Source: Carex sylvatica
Taxonomy: Eukaryota > Streptophyta > Magnoliopsida > Poales > Cyperaceae
Direction: 5' to 3'
Length of the DNA: 64,000 nt
NCBI GenBank assembly: GCA_964058845.1
Contig: CAXKVR010000138.1
Span: forward strand, 682,001 to 746,000
Shown: one piece after another, positions 33,891 through 44,842 of the stretch
Position numbering within the stretch: position 1 is the stretch's first letter
How the letters are laid out: every line of letters begins with the position of its first letter
Translations under genes and position numbers: made by a program
The notes under the pieces: generated by a model
Told to the model about the DNA's origin: nothing
What the model saw: the letters and a program-made list of their open reading frames with translations, nothing else
The model's database searches: none

Positions 33891-34710
33891 TGCCATGCAG
33901 CAAGTTCTTGATTGTATTCAACACGAGGACCAAAGAAACTAATGTCTGCCTCTTTGAAAGCTGTGGTATCGTTGAATGTGGCGACAGGATGCTTATTTCT
34001 CCGACCTCTAATCAGGAATTTTTCTGCCTTGGATAAACCTGGTACATTTGCATCACCATCTGATAAGTCATCAGATTCCCAAACCCCTTGATATTCATCT
34101 CTTGTTTCCATTTTCTTTTCTGGTATGGCATCAATAGCATCAACATCAATATCAATATCAGTTCGATTAACAGGTACCGGTCCTGACTCTGGCATAGTTG
34201 GAAATCTAGGGATTATGGGTGTCTGTCTAGGTGGTGGTGGTAACTCTTCAGTATTTTCAGGGGAGTTGTGGTATCCCAAGTTGTCATAAGGGGAGTGCTG
34301 GTGGTACCCCTGGTTGTCATAACCCGAATGCTAGTGGTACTGGTTGTCATAACTCAAATTATCATAACTTGAAGGTCCAGCTCCAGCCCGAAAAACCCTC
34401 TTCGAATATATGTCCATTACCGAGACCCCACTGAACTTAAATAAAGTGTACACAGATCTCCACAAATTCGCATTTGTTACAGGATATCTCACAAAGTAAT
34501 GTCTACCCCCCCTTGTGAGTTGTCAATCCGTGTAGTCAATTCTATTTCATACCTGTTGGGGTTTACAGCAGTCTTTTCGTATACTAGTTGCTTAAGTTCC
34601 TAAAATGTGGTATTTTTATCAACATGGAAGCCAAATGCTGCCTCTTTTGTGTAATACACGCCATCTGCACCCTTAATTAGCCTGTCGCCTGTATGCAGTG
34701 CAACTAACAT
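33632..34710 (-). pseudogene. Mutator-like (MURA-type) transposase, N-terminal remnant
   Basis: The minus strand from ATG 34710 reads a PB1-like start (MLVALHTGDRLIKGADGVYY, then YEKTAVNPNRYEIELTTRID), as in the N-terminus of plant MULE transposases. A Tyr/Asn-rich linker with repeated GYDN/SYDN and an acidic stretch (ESDDLSDGDAN) follow. Stops near 34603 and 34330 and a frameshift near 34510 break it. The zinc-binding and DDE catalytic regions are absent: the frame runs directly into antisense of the PMD 3' end at about 33890. This matches the convergent gene order of MuDR-type elements. It cannot catalyse transposition. Confidence 0.6.
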
Positions 34711-34942
34711 TTTTCCTTCACAACCTACATTTAAAAAGTAATTTTATAAGTATTACACTAATTATAACGGGTACAATAATAAATGGCTAATTGGAAAATA
34801 ACTATAAAAAAAAAAAATCCTGTTGCTACAGTAAATGCACAGTAATTGATTAATTATACTAAAAATTACCTGTAGCAATCGCCTGAGAATCGCCAAAAAT
34901 CGCCTTGTTTTCTCTCTTTACTGTAGACAGGGGTTTAAGAAT

Positions 34943-35324
34943 GGAATGTTTTGGTTCTGGGCGGGACGAAGGCAGAGGAAGAGAGGTTATGGGAGGGGTT
35001 CACGGGCTACTGTTGGCTAGTGGACTGCCTGCAGTGGGGGCGCCTCACTGGGCTATGGACCGCCCATGAGGGGGGCACCTCACTGGGGATATGGAGCGCC
35101 CGTGATGGGGGCGCCTCACTGGTATTTTTGGGCCGCCCCAGGCCCAAACAGTCGTGGCATTTATAAAAAAAAAATGAGATCCATGGTTGTTTTTAAAATT
35201 ATGTTTTTTCTGGAGGTATTAATAAAAATGTCCGATAATACTGCAATGGAATCGATTTTTCAAAAATCAACTCAATCCCTTCCCTTTTCAGAAGATAATA
35301 TTTTATATCTAATAAAAAAAATCC
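34943..35324 (-). repeat. Right terminal inverted repeat of the PMD Mutator-like element
   Basis: This is the complement of 28375-28820, shorter by about 60 bp because one GC-rich subunit and the long C tract are missing. It contains GGGCGCCTCACTGG units. Confidence 0.85.
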
Positions 35325-36636
35325 TTCACAGTCTTCCCTATTAATTAAATACGCTTTGTACACTGCTAATTAAAATTTAAGACGCAGTTGTACTTTCTGA
35401 TGCTTTATTTTTTTTTTTGTTTATTTCTAATAGCTATAGGTTGATGCACATATTCTCTTACTTATTGATATATCTTATTTTTTTCTGCATTTATCCTACA
35501 TTCAATCTTTATATGTTCACAAGCGTAATTAATATTATGTTTATGAGCATTTTGACTACATGATTGTTTTAAATATCACCGTGGCAAATAAAAATTGAAC
35601 AAACATGTATAGAACACATATTATGAAAACAAAAATTAAAAAGAGGCTGAAAAGCTCATTTCATTGCTGAAATAGTATAATTACAGACACCAGTTCAACT
35701 AAGAAAACCCCTAGTCTTGTTGTTTCTCAAAAACACATTAACAAAATAACCAAGCAAACAACATATTAATCAAATCTTAGAGATATCCAAGTTCCAAAAG
35801 TAAGCTAAAGAAGCTAATTAATACTAAACCACTTAGTAAAGGGCTGAGGGATAAACTAGATACAAAAAATTAGATAAGATTGTATATTTGTATTTGTCTT
35901 CATCAACATCTACTTTAGTAGTTGGTACGTAATATCTATGTCAGGAACAGGTTATGAATTATCACGCCTTAAAAATAAGTTTTATAAAATCAATCTGTTG
36001 ATGGTGCAATGTTTTCGCTGTAATAGTGGGATCATTCTCTGTACCAACAAAATAAAAGAAAAAAAGGAATATTAAGGTGAAGTTTATATTTTATTATAAA
36101 AGTTTATTTGTTCGTGAAGTTTCTACTCTTACGAAAGCTACCTAATTCTAAGAGAGTTTGTTCTCCAACCAAGCAAATTTGTTGGGAATTTCGAGTTTTA
36201 GTATGGTTTGACAAGGTAGCTTCCACAGTTTCGTCAGAATTTGTTGACAAGTACTTCCTATACTTCACATCTAAGAATAAATTTAACAAAATTAAGAAAA
36301 CACAACATATAATATATTCTGATTGATACAAGTATAACTAAGCCACCTACATGAAGCATACAAATATTATATAGAAATCTTATGTCACAAGTTGAATTAA
36401 GCACCAATGTAGAGGTTGAATAGTAACCACTTTGCTCCTGATAAAATCCAATAAGGCCCATTTATAATTATCACAGGCCCAATTTATTTCGTCTCCATCC
36501 CTTGTCTAACTACACACTCAGAAACAAACAAAGATTTATCACAGCTAACAGGCCCAATTTATTATAAACCCATTTATAGCCCAAAACTCTGTGGCAGCAT
36601 GTAACAGTAACACCGACCGGACATTTAATCGATGAC
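35325..36636. other. Intergenic, no feature seen
   Basis: This is AT-rich. Overlapping open frames of 67-75 residues on both strands at 36104-36461 have no recognisable domain. The last 150 bp are the 5' flank of the gene at 36742. Confidence 0.4.
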
Positions 36637-36741
36637 GTGGCAGGAATTCATTGCTCTATGCTCTTATCCAGTAACAGAGCAAAGCAAAGCAAACCAGTGT
36701 GTTGTGTGTGTTTGTGTGCGCGAGGGGAAGGGGAGAGAGAC

Positions 36742-37672
36742 ATGGCGAGAGTGATCCCAATAAGCAATGCCTTCCCATGCAGTCTTAATCCAACGGTTAG
36801 GGATCGCCATCGGCACTGCCACGTGCTTCACGCAGCCACCAACGACGAAGGTGAAACCGCCAACAAATCGGATGAGACCACGTCATCATCAGCTGATCCC
36901 GATTTCGAGCGCCGAATCGCTGCGCTGACCTACCGGTATTCTTAGTTACCTCACAATTTTCTATTTATGTTTCCTGTTGTTTTGGGACGGGGAAGGTAAT
37001 TAAGGAAGAAAAAACTGTTCTTTCTTTTTCTTTTGGCGAATTAGAATAAAGAAAACTGTTGCCTATAAATTCTAAGGCATCACTCCAACTCATTTAGATT
37101 TGAAAGAGAACTTCATTGTAAGCCTTGGTTTAGACTTTGCTTCAGTTCATTAGAACTCATTTCAACTCCATTGCAAAACTTTAAACTCGTACAAAAGTGC
37201 GTTGATTAGTGATTGGCCTCTTAATTATATTGTTATTAATTATCACTCTTTTAAATTAATACAATAAAGAAAGGGGAAAAAGGCCGAGCTGCGTCGTCTG
37301 AAAAAAGCCGGCGTCCCACCCAGCCTTGCATCTGCTTATTTAAAGAATGGGAAAGCCCCTGTCATGCTGCCACCAGTGCCATTACAGGACCCTACCTCAG
37401 TCAGCGGGGTCCCTGTAAAGGTCGGCTTCTCTCCTTACAGTGAGCGCATAAATGGTTATCTCGCTGGACTAGGCTCAACGGCACTTTTGTTGGTTGAGCT
37501 CGGGTCAGGCCAATCGGTTGTCAAGTTCCATTCACTGGGAATTGTATTTTTGCAAATTTATACGGCAGCAGCTGTGGCTGCGGTGTTTATTAAGTATGAG
37601 AAGGAGAAGATTAGTGTGTGGCCGAAAAGTCGAGCAGCTGACTCCGCCACAGCCACTGTAACTGATAACTGA
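36742..37672 (+). CDS. Two-exon gene for a small, probably plastid-targeted membrane protein
   Basis: Exon 1 is 36742-36935 and exon 2 is 37270-37672, joined by a 334-bp GT-AG intron that splits an Arg codon and keeps the frame; the product is 198 residues. The ATG at 36742 has context GACATGG and opens MARVIPISNAFPCSLNPTVR, rich in Arg, Ser and hydroxylated residues and poor in acids, like a chloroplast transit peptide. An acidic linker (33-55) follows, then a very basic stretch RKGKKAELRRLKKAGV (65-80). Two hydrophobic segments lie at about 127-146 and 153-172, with a short KYEKEK-type tail after the second. An upstream in-frame ATG at 36637 would add 35 Cys-rich residues and looks less likely. 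I do not recognise the family. The balanced codons and clean splice sites indicate an expressed host gene. Confidence 0.8.
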
Positions 37673-38287
37673 ACTAGTAGTCCGTCTTCCTTTATGTGAA
37701 TTTTGTATTAATTAAGGGAAACATCTAGATTTGAGAATACATGTAACTCTTGGATTGCTGGGTGTAAGTTTGTGTAAAGAATATTCCCCAATTCCGTTTT
37801 CTTATTTTGGGTTATGTTTTAGACGCTGTGCTTAATTACAATTTTTTTTAACCTGTTTTTACTTCTTTTAGGCATTTTGTAGTTAATCGAGTTATAGTAT
37901 CGGCCTGGAAAAGCACTTGTAAGTTGTAAGAACTAGGCTTTATTAGCTAATATAAACCCAAGAACTACTGGGCTAACTCAGACCAGTAGATTGTGGATCA
38001 GACAGGTTTTCTAACCAAGCTTTTACAAAGCTTATCAATTGTTAAACTTGCTTAGGGGGCACATGTAGTGTGTGATGGTGATGTTAATATCAGTTTTACT
38101 AGGCAATTACATGGTGTAGTGGTACAACAGTTGTTTGTACCATATTATAATGTTAGTATTAACCAAAGATCAGTTGACAGCTGAACCTGATCAGCTTGTT
38201 TGAAGATGGAAGCATAACTGTAAATTAATTTTACAGTAAGCTCTCTATATAACTGGTTGGACTTTAGTGGTCATCCAGATAATTTCT
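37673..38287 (+). other. 3' flank of the small membrane protein gene
   Basis: This is probable 3' untranslated region and spacer. No clear AATAAA is present; T-rich sequence follows at 37790-37860. Confidence 0.35.
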
Positions 38288-38690
38288 GTGGACAGATTTG
38301 GCATATTAATGTCCCCAATAAAATTCAATCCCTTCTCTGGTGACTCAGTAAAATCACAGAAGATAACCTGAGTGAGTGTGAGATGTTGGCAAGGCAGTTA
38401 GAATTGCGTTTTTTGTGCTGAAGTAGAAACTATTGACTATTTATTTCTACAGTGTAGCTATAGTTCCATTATTGGCAATGGTATTGTAGGACTTTGAGGT
38501 GTGCATTGAGGCCCTATATATTAGAGAATCTGATTACTATACATTCCTCTTTGGAGCCTGCACTACAACTAGTGCTATCTTTTGGTCTATTTGGTTGGAA
38601 CATAATCGATTAATTTTTCTGCAAGGTAGAAGTAAATTATTTAGTGATATATTGGACAGGCATGGAGATAGAAGGGGCAGATGAGCATAT
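38288..38690 (+). pseudogene. LINE retrotransposon tail (zf-RVT domain and C-terminus)
   Basis: Three pieces in shifting frames are recognisable: IWHINVPNKIQSLLW near 38298-38342; CAEVETIDYLFLQC near 38415-38456, the Cys motif of the zf-RVT domain; and FWSIWLEHNRLIFLQGRSK at about 38580-38640, the usual C-terminal WxIWxxRN-like motif of plant LINE ORF2. Frameshifts and a stop after LLW break it. It lies on the same strand as, and about 0.6 kb downstream of, the small membrane protein gene. No poly(A) tail or target duplication was identified. Confidence 0.7.
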
Positions 38691-40647
38691 CCCACATTTG
38701 CTACAATTGATTGCTGTTTGAGTAGTTGGCTATAAATAATATCCACATAGTCTAAGATGAATAAATAAAGTCTCTAGCTTTACTGGATGTTGTTGAGGAA
38801 TAAACAAGATTCTGCTGTATGGATATGCGAATTATGACAGTGTTTCATTGTGATATTGTTGGTTGTTTGGAATTAAATCTTGGTTGATTTTCTGTATCTG
38901 CGAAGCTCTTTTGATGAATCATCTAGTAAAAATGTGCTGGTGCATATGTTGTCCTTGTGAGATATTTGTGTAACAGAAGCTGATATATATATATGCAACT
39001 GAATGATCTGAAAAATTCCTTTCTTGTGATGGATAATGGCCATTACTTAGAGTTGGTTGAGGCACATTAGGGGCTTTGATTGGAATGCATTTTGGACCAA
39101 GGACCACTCTTCGGCTGAGTCCCTCGGAATCTCAAAATTTCTGATAGGGATTGATATATCTACACATACTATTAAGCTGTAACCTATTTAAAGGTTATAT
39201 TATATCTGCTCTGGGCTTAACACAGAAATGCCATTTCTTGATGAATCAAATACTGCGATGATGATATGCTGGGAGGAGTCTGACAAAAAGAGGATGCGAA
39301 ACTGATCTGAAGATGTGCTGTGTATATTGGCAAAGCTGATGATGATGTCTTGTATTGTTGATGTGCAGTTACTTTTATGTACATAAATTGGGTGGGTAAT
39401 GTATATGCTAAGGGGTTTGTGTCATTAGGTTTTTTTTGTTATTTTTGGTGTAGTTTAGTTGTGCGTAAATATGTAATCATCGTAGTGACAGTTTGTTCCA
39501 GTAAAACGAAACAGGTGGCTTTGCCACTTATTTTCGAAAAGAAGGTTGTTAAACTTGCAGTAATTTAAATGATTATTTTATAATTTCGTACTCTAATATT
39601 ATCAGGAAAGCATAATAACCTCCTTTATTTCTTGAATTTAGATCCAGTGCAATACTTGACGGTGTAAAATGAGATCTGATTCGTCCGATTTAATCTGGCA
39701 CGAATTTCAAAGGGGTCCCTCTCTATATTCCACATAAGAACCAAATTGATTTTGGTCCGGGTGTGAATATTCGATTTTTCCACACTTAATGAAAATAGTT
39801 TTGTTTCATTTTTTAACTATAATTTTAAATTCTAAAAAAACCGGCGTTGTATTTAAAACTAGATTCAGTAGGGGTATTATATATAGTTAGGACTGTATAT
39901 AAATTTTAGTTTAATCATACAATGGTTAATGGCACAAGCTAACTAACATTAAAAAAAATCCAAAAAAAAAAAAAAAACTAGCGGTTGATTTTTCAACATG
40001 TTATTCTTCTACTAAACAAACTCCTAACAAAAAAAAAATGACGCATGACATTATTTACCATTGAATAAGATGAACGTTTCACTTTTGTCATTTAGAATTT
40101 CACAGTAAATTATAATGCAACCAAAAAATATTTCATGATTATGTCAAAAAAAAAAAAGAATTACAAGTAAATTTATCGATCCTCATATTTTAAATGACGA
40201 CGAATTTAATTAATACTAGTGAGAAGTGTTATTAGATGCCAGTTTTAGAAAGCATGAACTAATCAATTATTGTTTAACGAAGGTTTCATTATTTATAAAT
40301 TATGCAGTTGAATTAGCGAATTAGCTTTGCTCCTAAACTAATGTGATTAAGTAGTTATTAAATTAAGCAGTTGTCTTGATGCTTGACATATTTGGTGTGT
40401 GTACATAAATTTTAAAATTATGATTGCCGATGACTAACATTAAATACGACGCCCAATTTTGTCAGACTTTAAAAGAGCAAATTGCTCAACAGCTCAGCTC
40501 AGATCTCGCCCGCTCGGACTCGTTGCTTGGAGAAAGTTTGACCGAAACAGCTAAGAAATACCATGTCTGGTAATCCAAACCTAGCTGGAATTAATTAATT
40601 TAGTAGTCAATGCAAAACAAAAAAACAAAAAAATTCGATACTTAAAA
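38691..40647. other. Intergenic, no feature seen
   Basis: An open frame at 39377-39568 has no domain. A-runs occur at 39960-39980 and 40143-40157. Nothing else is supported. Confidence 0.4.
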
Positions 40648-41586
40648 CTGCTCGCTCCGACATTTTTTTTTTTACTCAAATTTTAAAATAGTTTAATAAA
40701 AATAATCATGATTTTGAAGAAATTTTAAAAATACTCAAAGTGCAGAATTTTTCCGCACTCCCGAATAGAAATTCAGAACCGCAGAATTTTTCCGCACTCC
40801 CTATTTTTTTTTTTTGGCATTATAAATAGGCTTTTTTTTTCTCTTGTTATTTATCATGAAGTTGAAACTAAAATTGTAAAAATATGGGAAAAAATATATA
40901 CAAGTCATGTGAAAGGAAAGAGAAAGAGTGGAATCAATAAATATTAAGTTTATGTGAATGATAATGATAATTTGCTAAAAAAAAATTAGAAGTGATAATT
41001 TTAAATCAACCAATCATTACATATAATTTGTACAAACCACCGGGCCGTGGATTTTTTTCAAGGTTCCGAATAAAAATTATGGGCTATGGTTTTTTTTTCT
41101 GCGTTTTGGACATTTTTAAAATTTTGATGAGATCCTGGTTATTTTTATTAAAATATTTTTAAAAATGGATAAAAATAAAAATGTCGGGATATAATCTGCG
41201 CAATCAAAAAGTATGAAATCCAATAATTAAAATTAAATATCTGCGGACTTGGTAATTCTAGAATTTTTTTTAAGAATAGTGACTACTAGGTTTATTTATT
41301 TTTTTGAAAGATGGTAATTTATTTTAACAAATTATATGTAATGATTCTGAATTTTTTATTAAGAGAAAATAAATTAATAAAATATGGAAATAGAAGATTG
41401 ATTTGGAATTTTGTCGATAAATAGATAGAACGGGGCTAGTTATCCCGTGTGACTTATATCTCTAATTATAATCCTTAATCAACTTAGAGGTAGAAAAAAA
41501 AAACTGTAAAGTAATACCCTTCCGAGCCTTCTCTGGTAAAAAAAAAAAAAAAAAGTCCGAACAGGGAAGTAAGACCCGTCTGAGAT

Positions 41587-41770
41587 TATATTATATCATT
41601 ATATTATATTATATTATTTTTTGTTTTTATCAAATATAATAATATAAAAAATATATATATATAATATAATAATATAATATATATAAAATCATAATATAAT
41701 ATAATATAATATATAAGTATATTAATATAATAATATAATATAAAAAATAAAAAATAATATAATATAATAT
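41587..41770. repeat. (TATAA)n field, left of the central MITE
   Basis: Pentanucleotide TATAA/ATTAT runs in both orientations form the left half of the AT-rich core of the fold-back element. The matching right-hand field is at 42230-42308. Confidence 0.8.
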
Positions 41771-42221
41771 GAGTAGAATTAGAGTGTTCTTAAGCTCACC
41801 AAAGTGTTTGATGGGCTTAACTCCAAAACCCATCAAATCAATTTTAAATGACGAATCCGAACCGTTGGAACCCGCCTATCTTACGTGTGATGCGTCTACA
41901 TGTAAAATTTTTAAACATTCGAATTAGTTTGTATAAAGTTAATTAGTCAAAATTAAAAGGTTAATAAATTTATTTGAGTGCATTTATTTTTTGAATATTT
42001 TTGCCGCTTGACTTTATACTAAATTAATTTGAATGTTTTAAATTTTCACATGTAGACTCATCACTCGTAAGGTAGACGGATTTCAACGGTTCGGATTTGT
42101 CCTTTAAAACAAATTTGATGGATTTTAGAGTTAAGCTCACCAAATACTCATATAATATAATATAATATAAAATTTAAAACATTCAAATTAATTTAGTATT
42201 AAGAACACCCTAGTTTTACTC
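41771..42221. mobile_element. Palindromic MITE in the core of the fold-back element
   Basis: The left end GAGTAGAATTAGAGTGTTCT and the complement of the right end, GAGTAAAACTAGGGTGTTCT, form terminal inverted repeats. Inner blocks AGCTCACCAAA, GATGGATTTTAGAGTTAAGC and CACATGTAGACNCATC pair as well. The flanks are TATAA repeats, so the target duplication cannot be read. Related sequence is at 16095-16310. Confidence 0.7.
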
Positions 42222-43336
42222 ATATAATATAATATAATATAATAATATAAAATCGTAATATAATATAATATAATATAATATAATATAATATAATAATATA
42301 ATATAATCTCGGACGGGTCTTGCTTTACAGTTCGGTTTTTTTTTTTTTTACCAGAGAAGGTTCGGACGGGTCTTGCTTTACAGTCCGGTTTTTTTTTTTT
42401 ACCTCTAAGTTGATTAAAGATTATAATTAAAGATTATAATTAGGGATATAAGCCAGACGGGATAACTAGCCCCGTTCTATCTATTTATCGACAAAATCCC
42501 AAATCAATCTTCTATTTCGATATTTTATTAATTTATTTTCTCTTAATAAAAAATTTGGAATCATTACATATAATTTGCTAAAAGAAATTACCATCTTTCA
42601 AAAAAAAAAATAACCCCAGTAGTCACTATTCTTAAAAAAAAATTAGAATTACCAAGTCCGCAGATATTTAATTTTAATTATTGGATTTCATACTTTTTGA
42701 TTGCGCAGATTATATCCCGACATTTTTATTTTTATCCATTTTTAAAAATATTTTAATAAAAATAACCAGGGTTTCATCAAAATTTAAAAAATGTCCAAAA
42801 CGCAGAAAAAAAATCCACGGCCCAGAATTTTTATTCGGAACCTTGGAAAAAATCCACGGCCCGGTGGTTTGTACAAATTATATGTAATGATTGGTTGATT
42901 TAAAATTATCACTTCTAATTTTTTTTAGCAAATTATCATTATCATTCCCATAAGCTTAATATTTATTGATTCCACTCTCTCTTTCCTTTCACACGACTTG
43001 TATATATTTTTTCCCCATATTTTTACAATTTTAGTTTCAACTTCATGATAAATAACAAGAAGAAAAAAAAGCTTATTTATAATGCCAAAAAAAAAAATAT
43101 ATATGGGAGTGCGGAAAAATTCCGCGGTTCCGCATTTTTATTCGGGAGTGCGGAAAAATTCCGCACTTCCGAATTTTTATTTCGGAGTGCAGAATTTTTT
43201 CGCACTTTCGAATTTTTATTTGGGAGTGCAGAATTTTTCCGCACTTTGGGTATTTTTAATATTTCTTCAAAATCGTGGTTATTTTTATTAAACTATTTTA
43301 AAATTTGGGTAAAAATAAAAATGTCGGCTGCTCGCT

Positions 43337-44160
43337 TAACATATTCACAGTTTCTTGAACAACGGATCAGTTTAAAAATTCGAAATTATTATTTGTAATA
43401 TATCCACCTAGCAATCTAAGAATTTAAATCGATGTCTTCTTCATTCTCATGGGGAAGAAACAGATACATGACGCAATATCATAAAAACCCACGGCGAAGT
43501 TGGTTAAAAAAAAATGGAATCTTTTGCTGTGAGAAACAGTAGGCCCCATTGTGCAATAGACTCCAACAAAGAAAATGGGAAAGTGGCAACATTATTGAGC
43601 CACGACAGATAAGCCATTACAGTGACCAGCACATTATTGAGAGAAGCAGATGGATCTCTATGAGGTGCTTGCAATACGACAGTCGACAGGTCGTAAAGCA
43701 AAGTGAAAATGCATTCAAGAGAGAAACCTTTTATTATATAAATGTTATTAATTTTTAGTTGATAAATTTTTCTTTATTACATAAAAATAATACAGTTATC
43801 TTTATTTTGTACAATTTAAATTATATTTATTGATGAGATAACAAATGGTGCAAAAAAATGAGTTGTAACTTTTTATTATCTTGCTTGTTGTATTGATGTA
43901 ATCGAAAGTACAACATTGTACGTATGTCGAATCAGAAATATACATTTCCTAAGCGTCTAATGATATTTCTTTATGATCTCTGAAAAATATAAAATAGTCA
44001 AGATACAAACAACCATGACCACTTAAATGCATGCATAAATTAATGTAGTTAGTGAAAAATAGAATTTTTAATATTAAATTTCTTGCCCTTAAAATAGCAC
44101 CTCCTATTTGCAAATTGCAACCGAACAACACCTTACAGCGGGGAGTTGGTTGTCCTAAGA
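43337..44160. other. Intergenic, no feature seen
   Basis: Short open frames of 60-69 residues on both strands near 43504-43758 have no recognisable domain. Confidence 0.4.
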
Positions 44161-44842
44161 AAAGTACACGTACAGAGGCGCCGTGTTAGACCAGTCAATT
44201 GCATTATAGAAGACACAAATTCGTTATCTTCCGTTGGACGATCAAAATAGAAAAGGACATTTGGACCCACCACAGAAATAATTGCGTTCCACTTGTAAAA
44301 AGCCTACATTCACGCCCAAGAGTAGGCTCAAAACATTCGTTGCATTTACTATTTTCCCTAAAAGCACCAAGATTTGAAAGCAAAACAACAAATTCACAAA
44401 TCCGAAGTGCTATTTTTTTATTCTAAGCATAATAAACATTATGAAAACGGTGAGTACCGCTTATCCATTCACTATGACGTCAGTGATGTCATTGGCTAAT
44501 AGTCCCATTCCACATCTTCTCCCCTTTCTACAAAATATGCAGCTACCTAAGATATATCTGCCGTTGTAGCTAGTAGTACAGATTTCAAAAGCCGCCGGGT
44601 TTATAGATAAAAACAGCACAACCATGCTGATAAATAAACTAACCAGGTGAACTAGAGCAATTACTTCCTTGAAGATGCAACCAAAGGAATCAAAGTCTTC
44701 TGACATAAACAAATCCAAAAGTACAAACATAGCATGACTAGGTCCATCCCAACTTGACAACTCGGTTATACCAAGACGAGATTAAAAAAGGTTTCTCAGC
44801 ACATGTTAGCAGTACTAAGTCAGATGTGACAGCAAAATCCAT
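44161..44842 (-). other. Probable 3' untranslated region of the EAR-motif gene
   Basis: This follows the stop codon at 44843-44845 on the minus strand. A 99-residue minus-strand frame (44461-44760) is unrelated to the upstream protein and is most simply untranslated. AATAAA-like sequence on the minus strand near 44425 is a possible polyadenylation signal. Confidence 0.35.

Larger units (their letters stand above)
28375..35324. mobile_element. Mutator-like element, about 6.95 kb, with PMD gene and transposase remnant
   Basis: Long terminal inverted repeats (about 28375-28820 and 34943-35324) enclose two decayed convergent genes: a PMD-domain gene on the plus strand and the N-terminal part of a MURA-type transposase on the minus strand. 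PMD genes are known to travel in plant Mutator-like elements. The ends start GATTTTTTTTTAGA and, in complement, GGATTTTTTTTATTAGA. A clear 9-bp target duplication was not found (TTCAGAATT versus TTCACAGTC, 5 of 9), so the outermost bases are uncertain. The transposase core is deleted, so the element is non-autonomous. A solo LTR inserted later at 31266-33486. Confidence 0.8.
40657..43327. mobile_element. Fold-back (Mutator-type) element, 2.67 kb, 9-bp TSD CTGCTCGCT
   Basis: Perfect 9-bp repeats CTGCTCGCT lie at 40648-40656 and 43328-43336. The ends are inverted repeats starting CCGACATTTTTATTTTTAC (a few bases differ on the left). The two arms, about 40657-41590 and 42305-43327, are complementary along nearly their full length, for example GGGGCTAGTTATCCCG near 41433 with its complement near 42459. 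The centre is a (TATAA)n field holding another MITE. No transposase. The 9-bp duplication suggests Mutator-type mobilisation. Repeated TGCAGAATTTTTCCGCACT phrases lie near both termini. Confidence 0.85.

Noticed and set aside
41587..42308. (TATAA)n fields as promoters
   Set aside because: They are pentanucleotide repeats in the loop of a fold-back element, with no gene oriented from them.
43045..43398. 117-residue open frame with repeated FRTSEFLFxSAE-like units
   Set aside because: It is translation of the repeated terminal phrases of the fold-back element; the repeats come from DNA structure, not from a protein.
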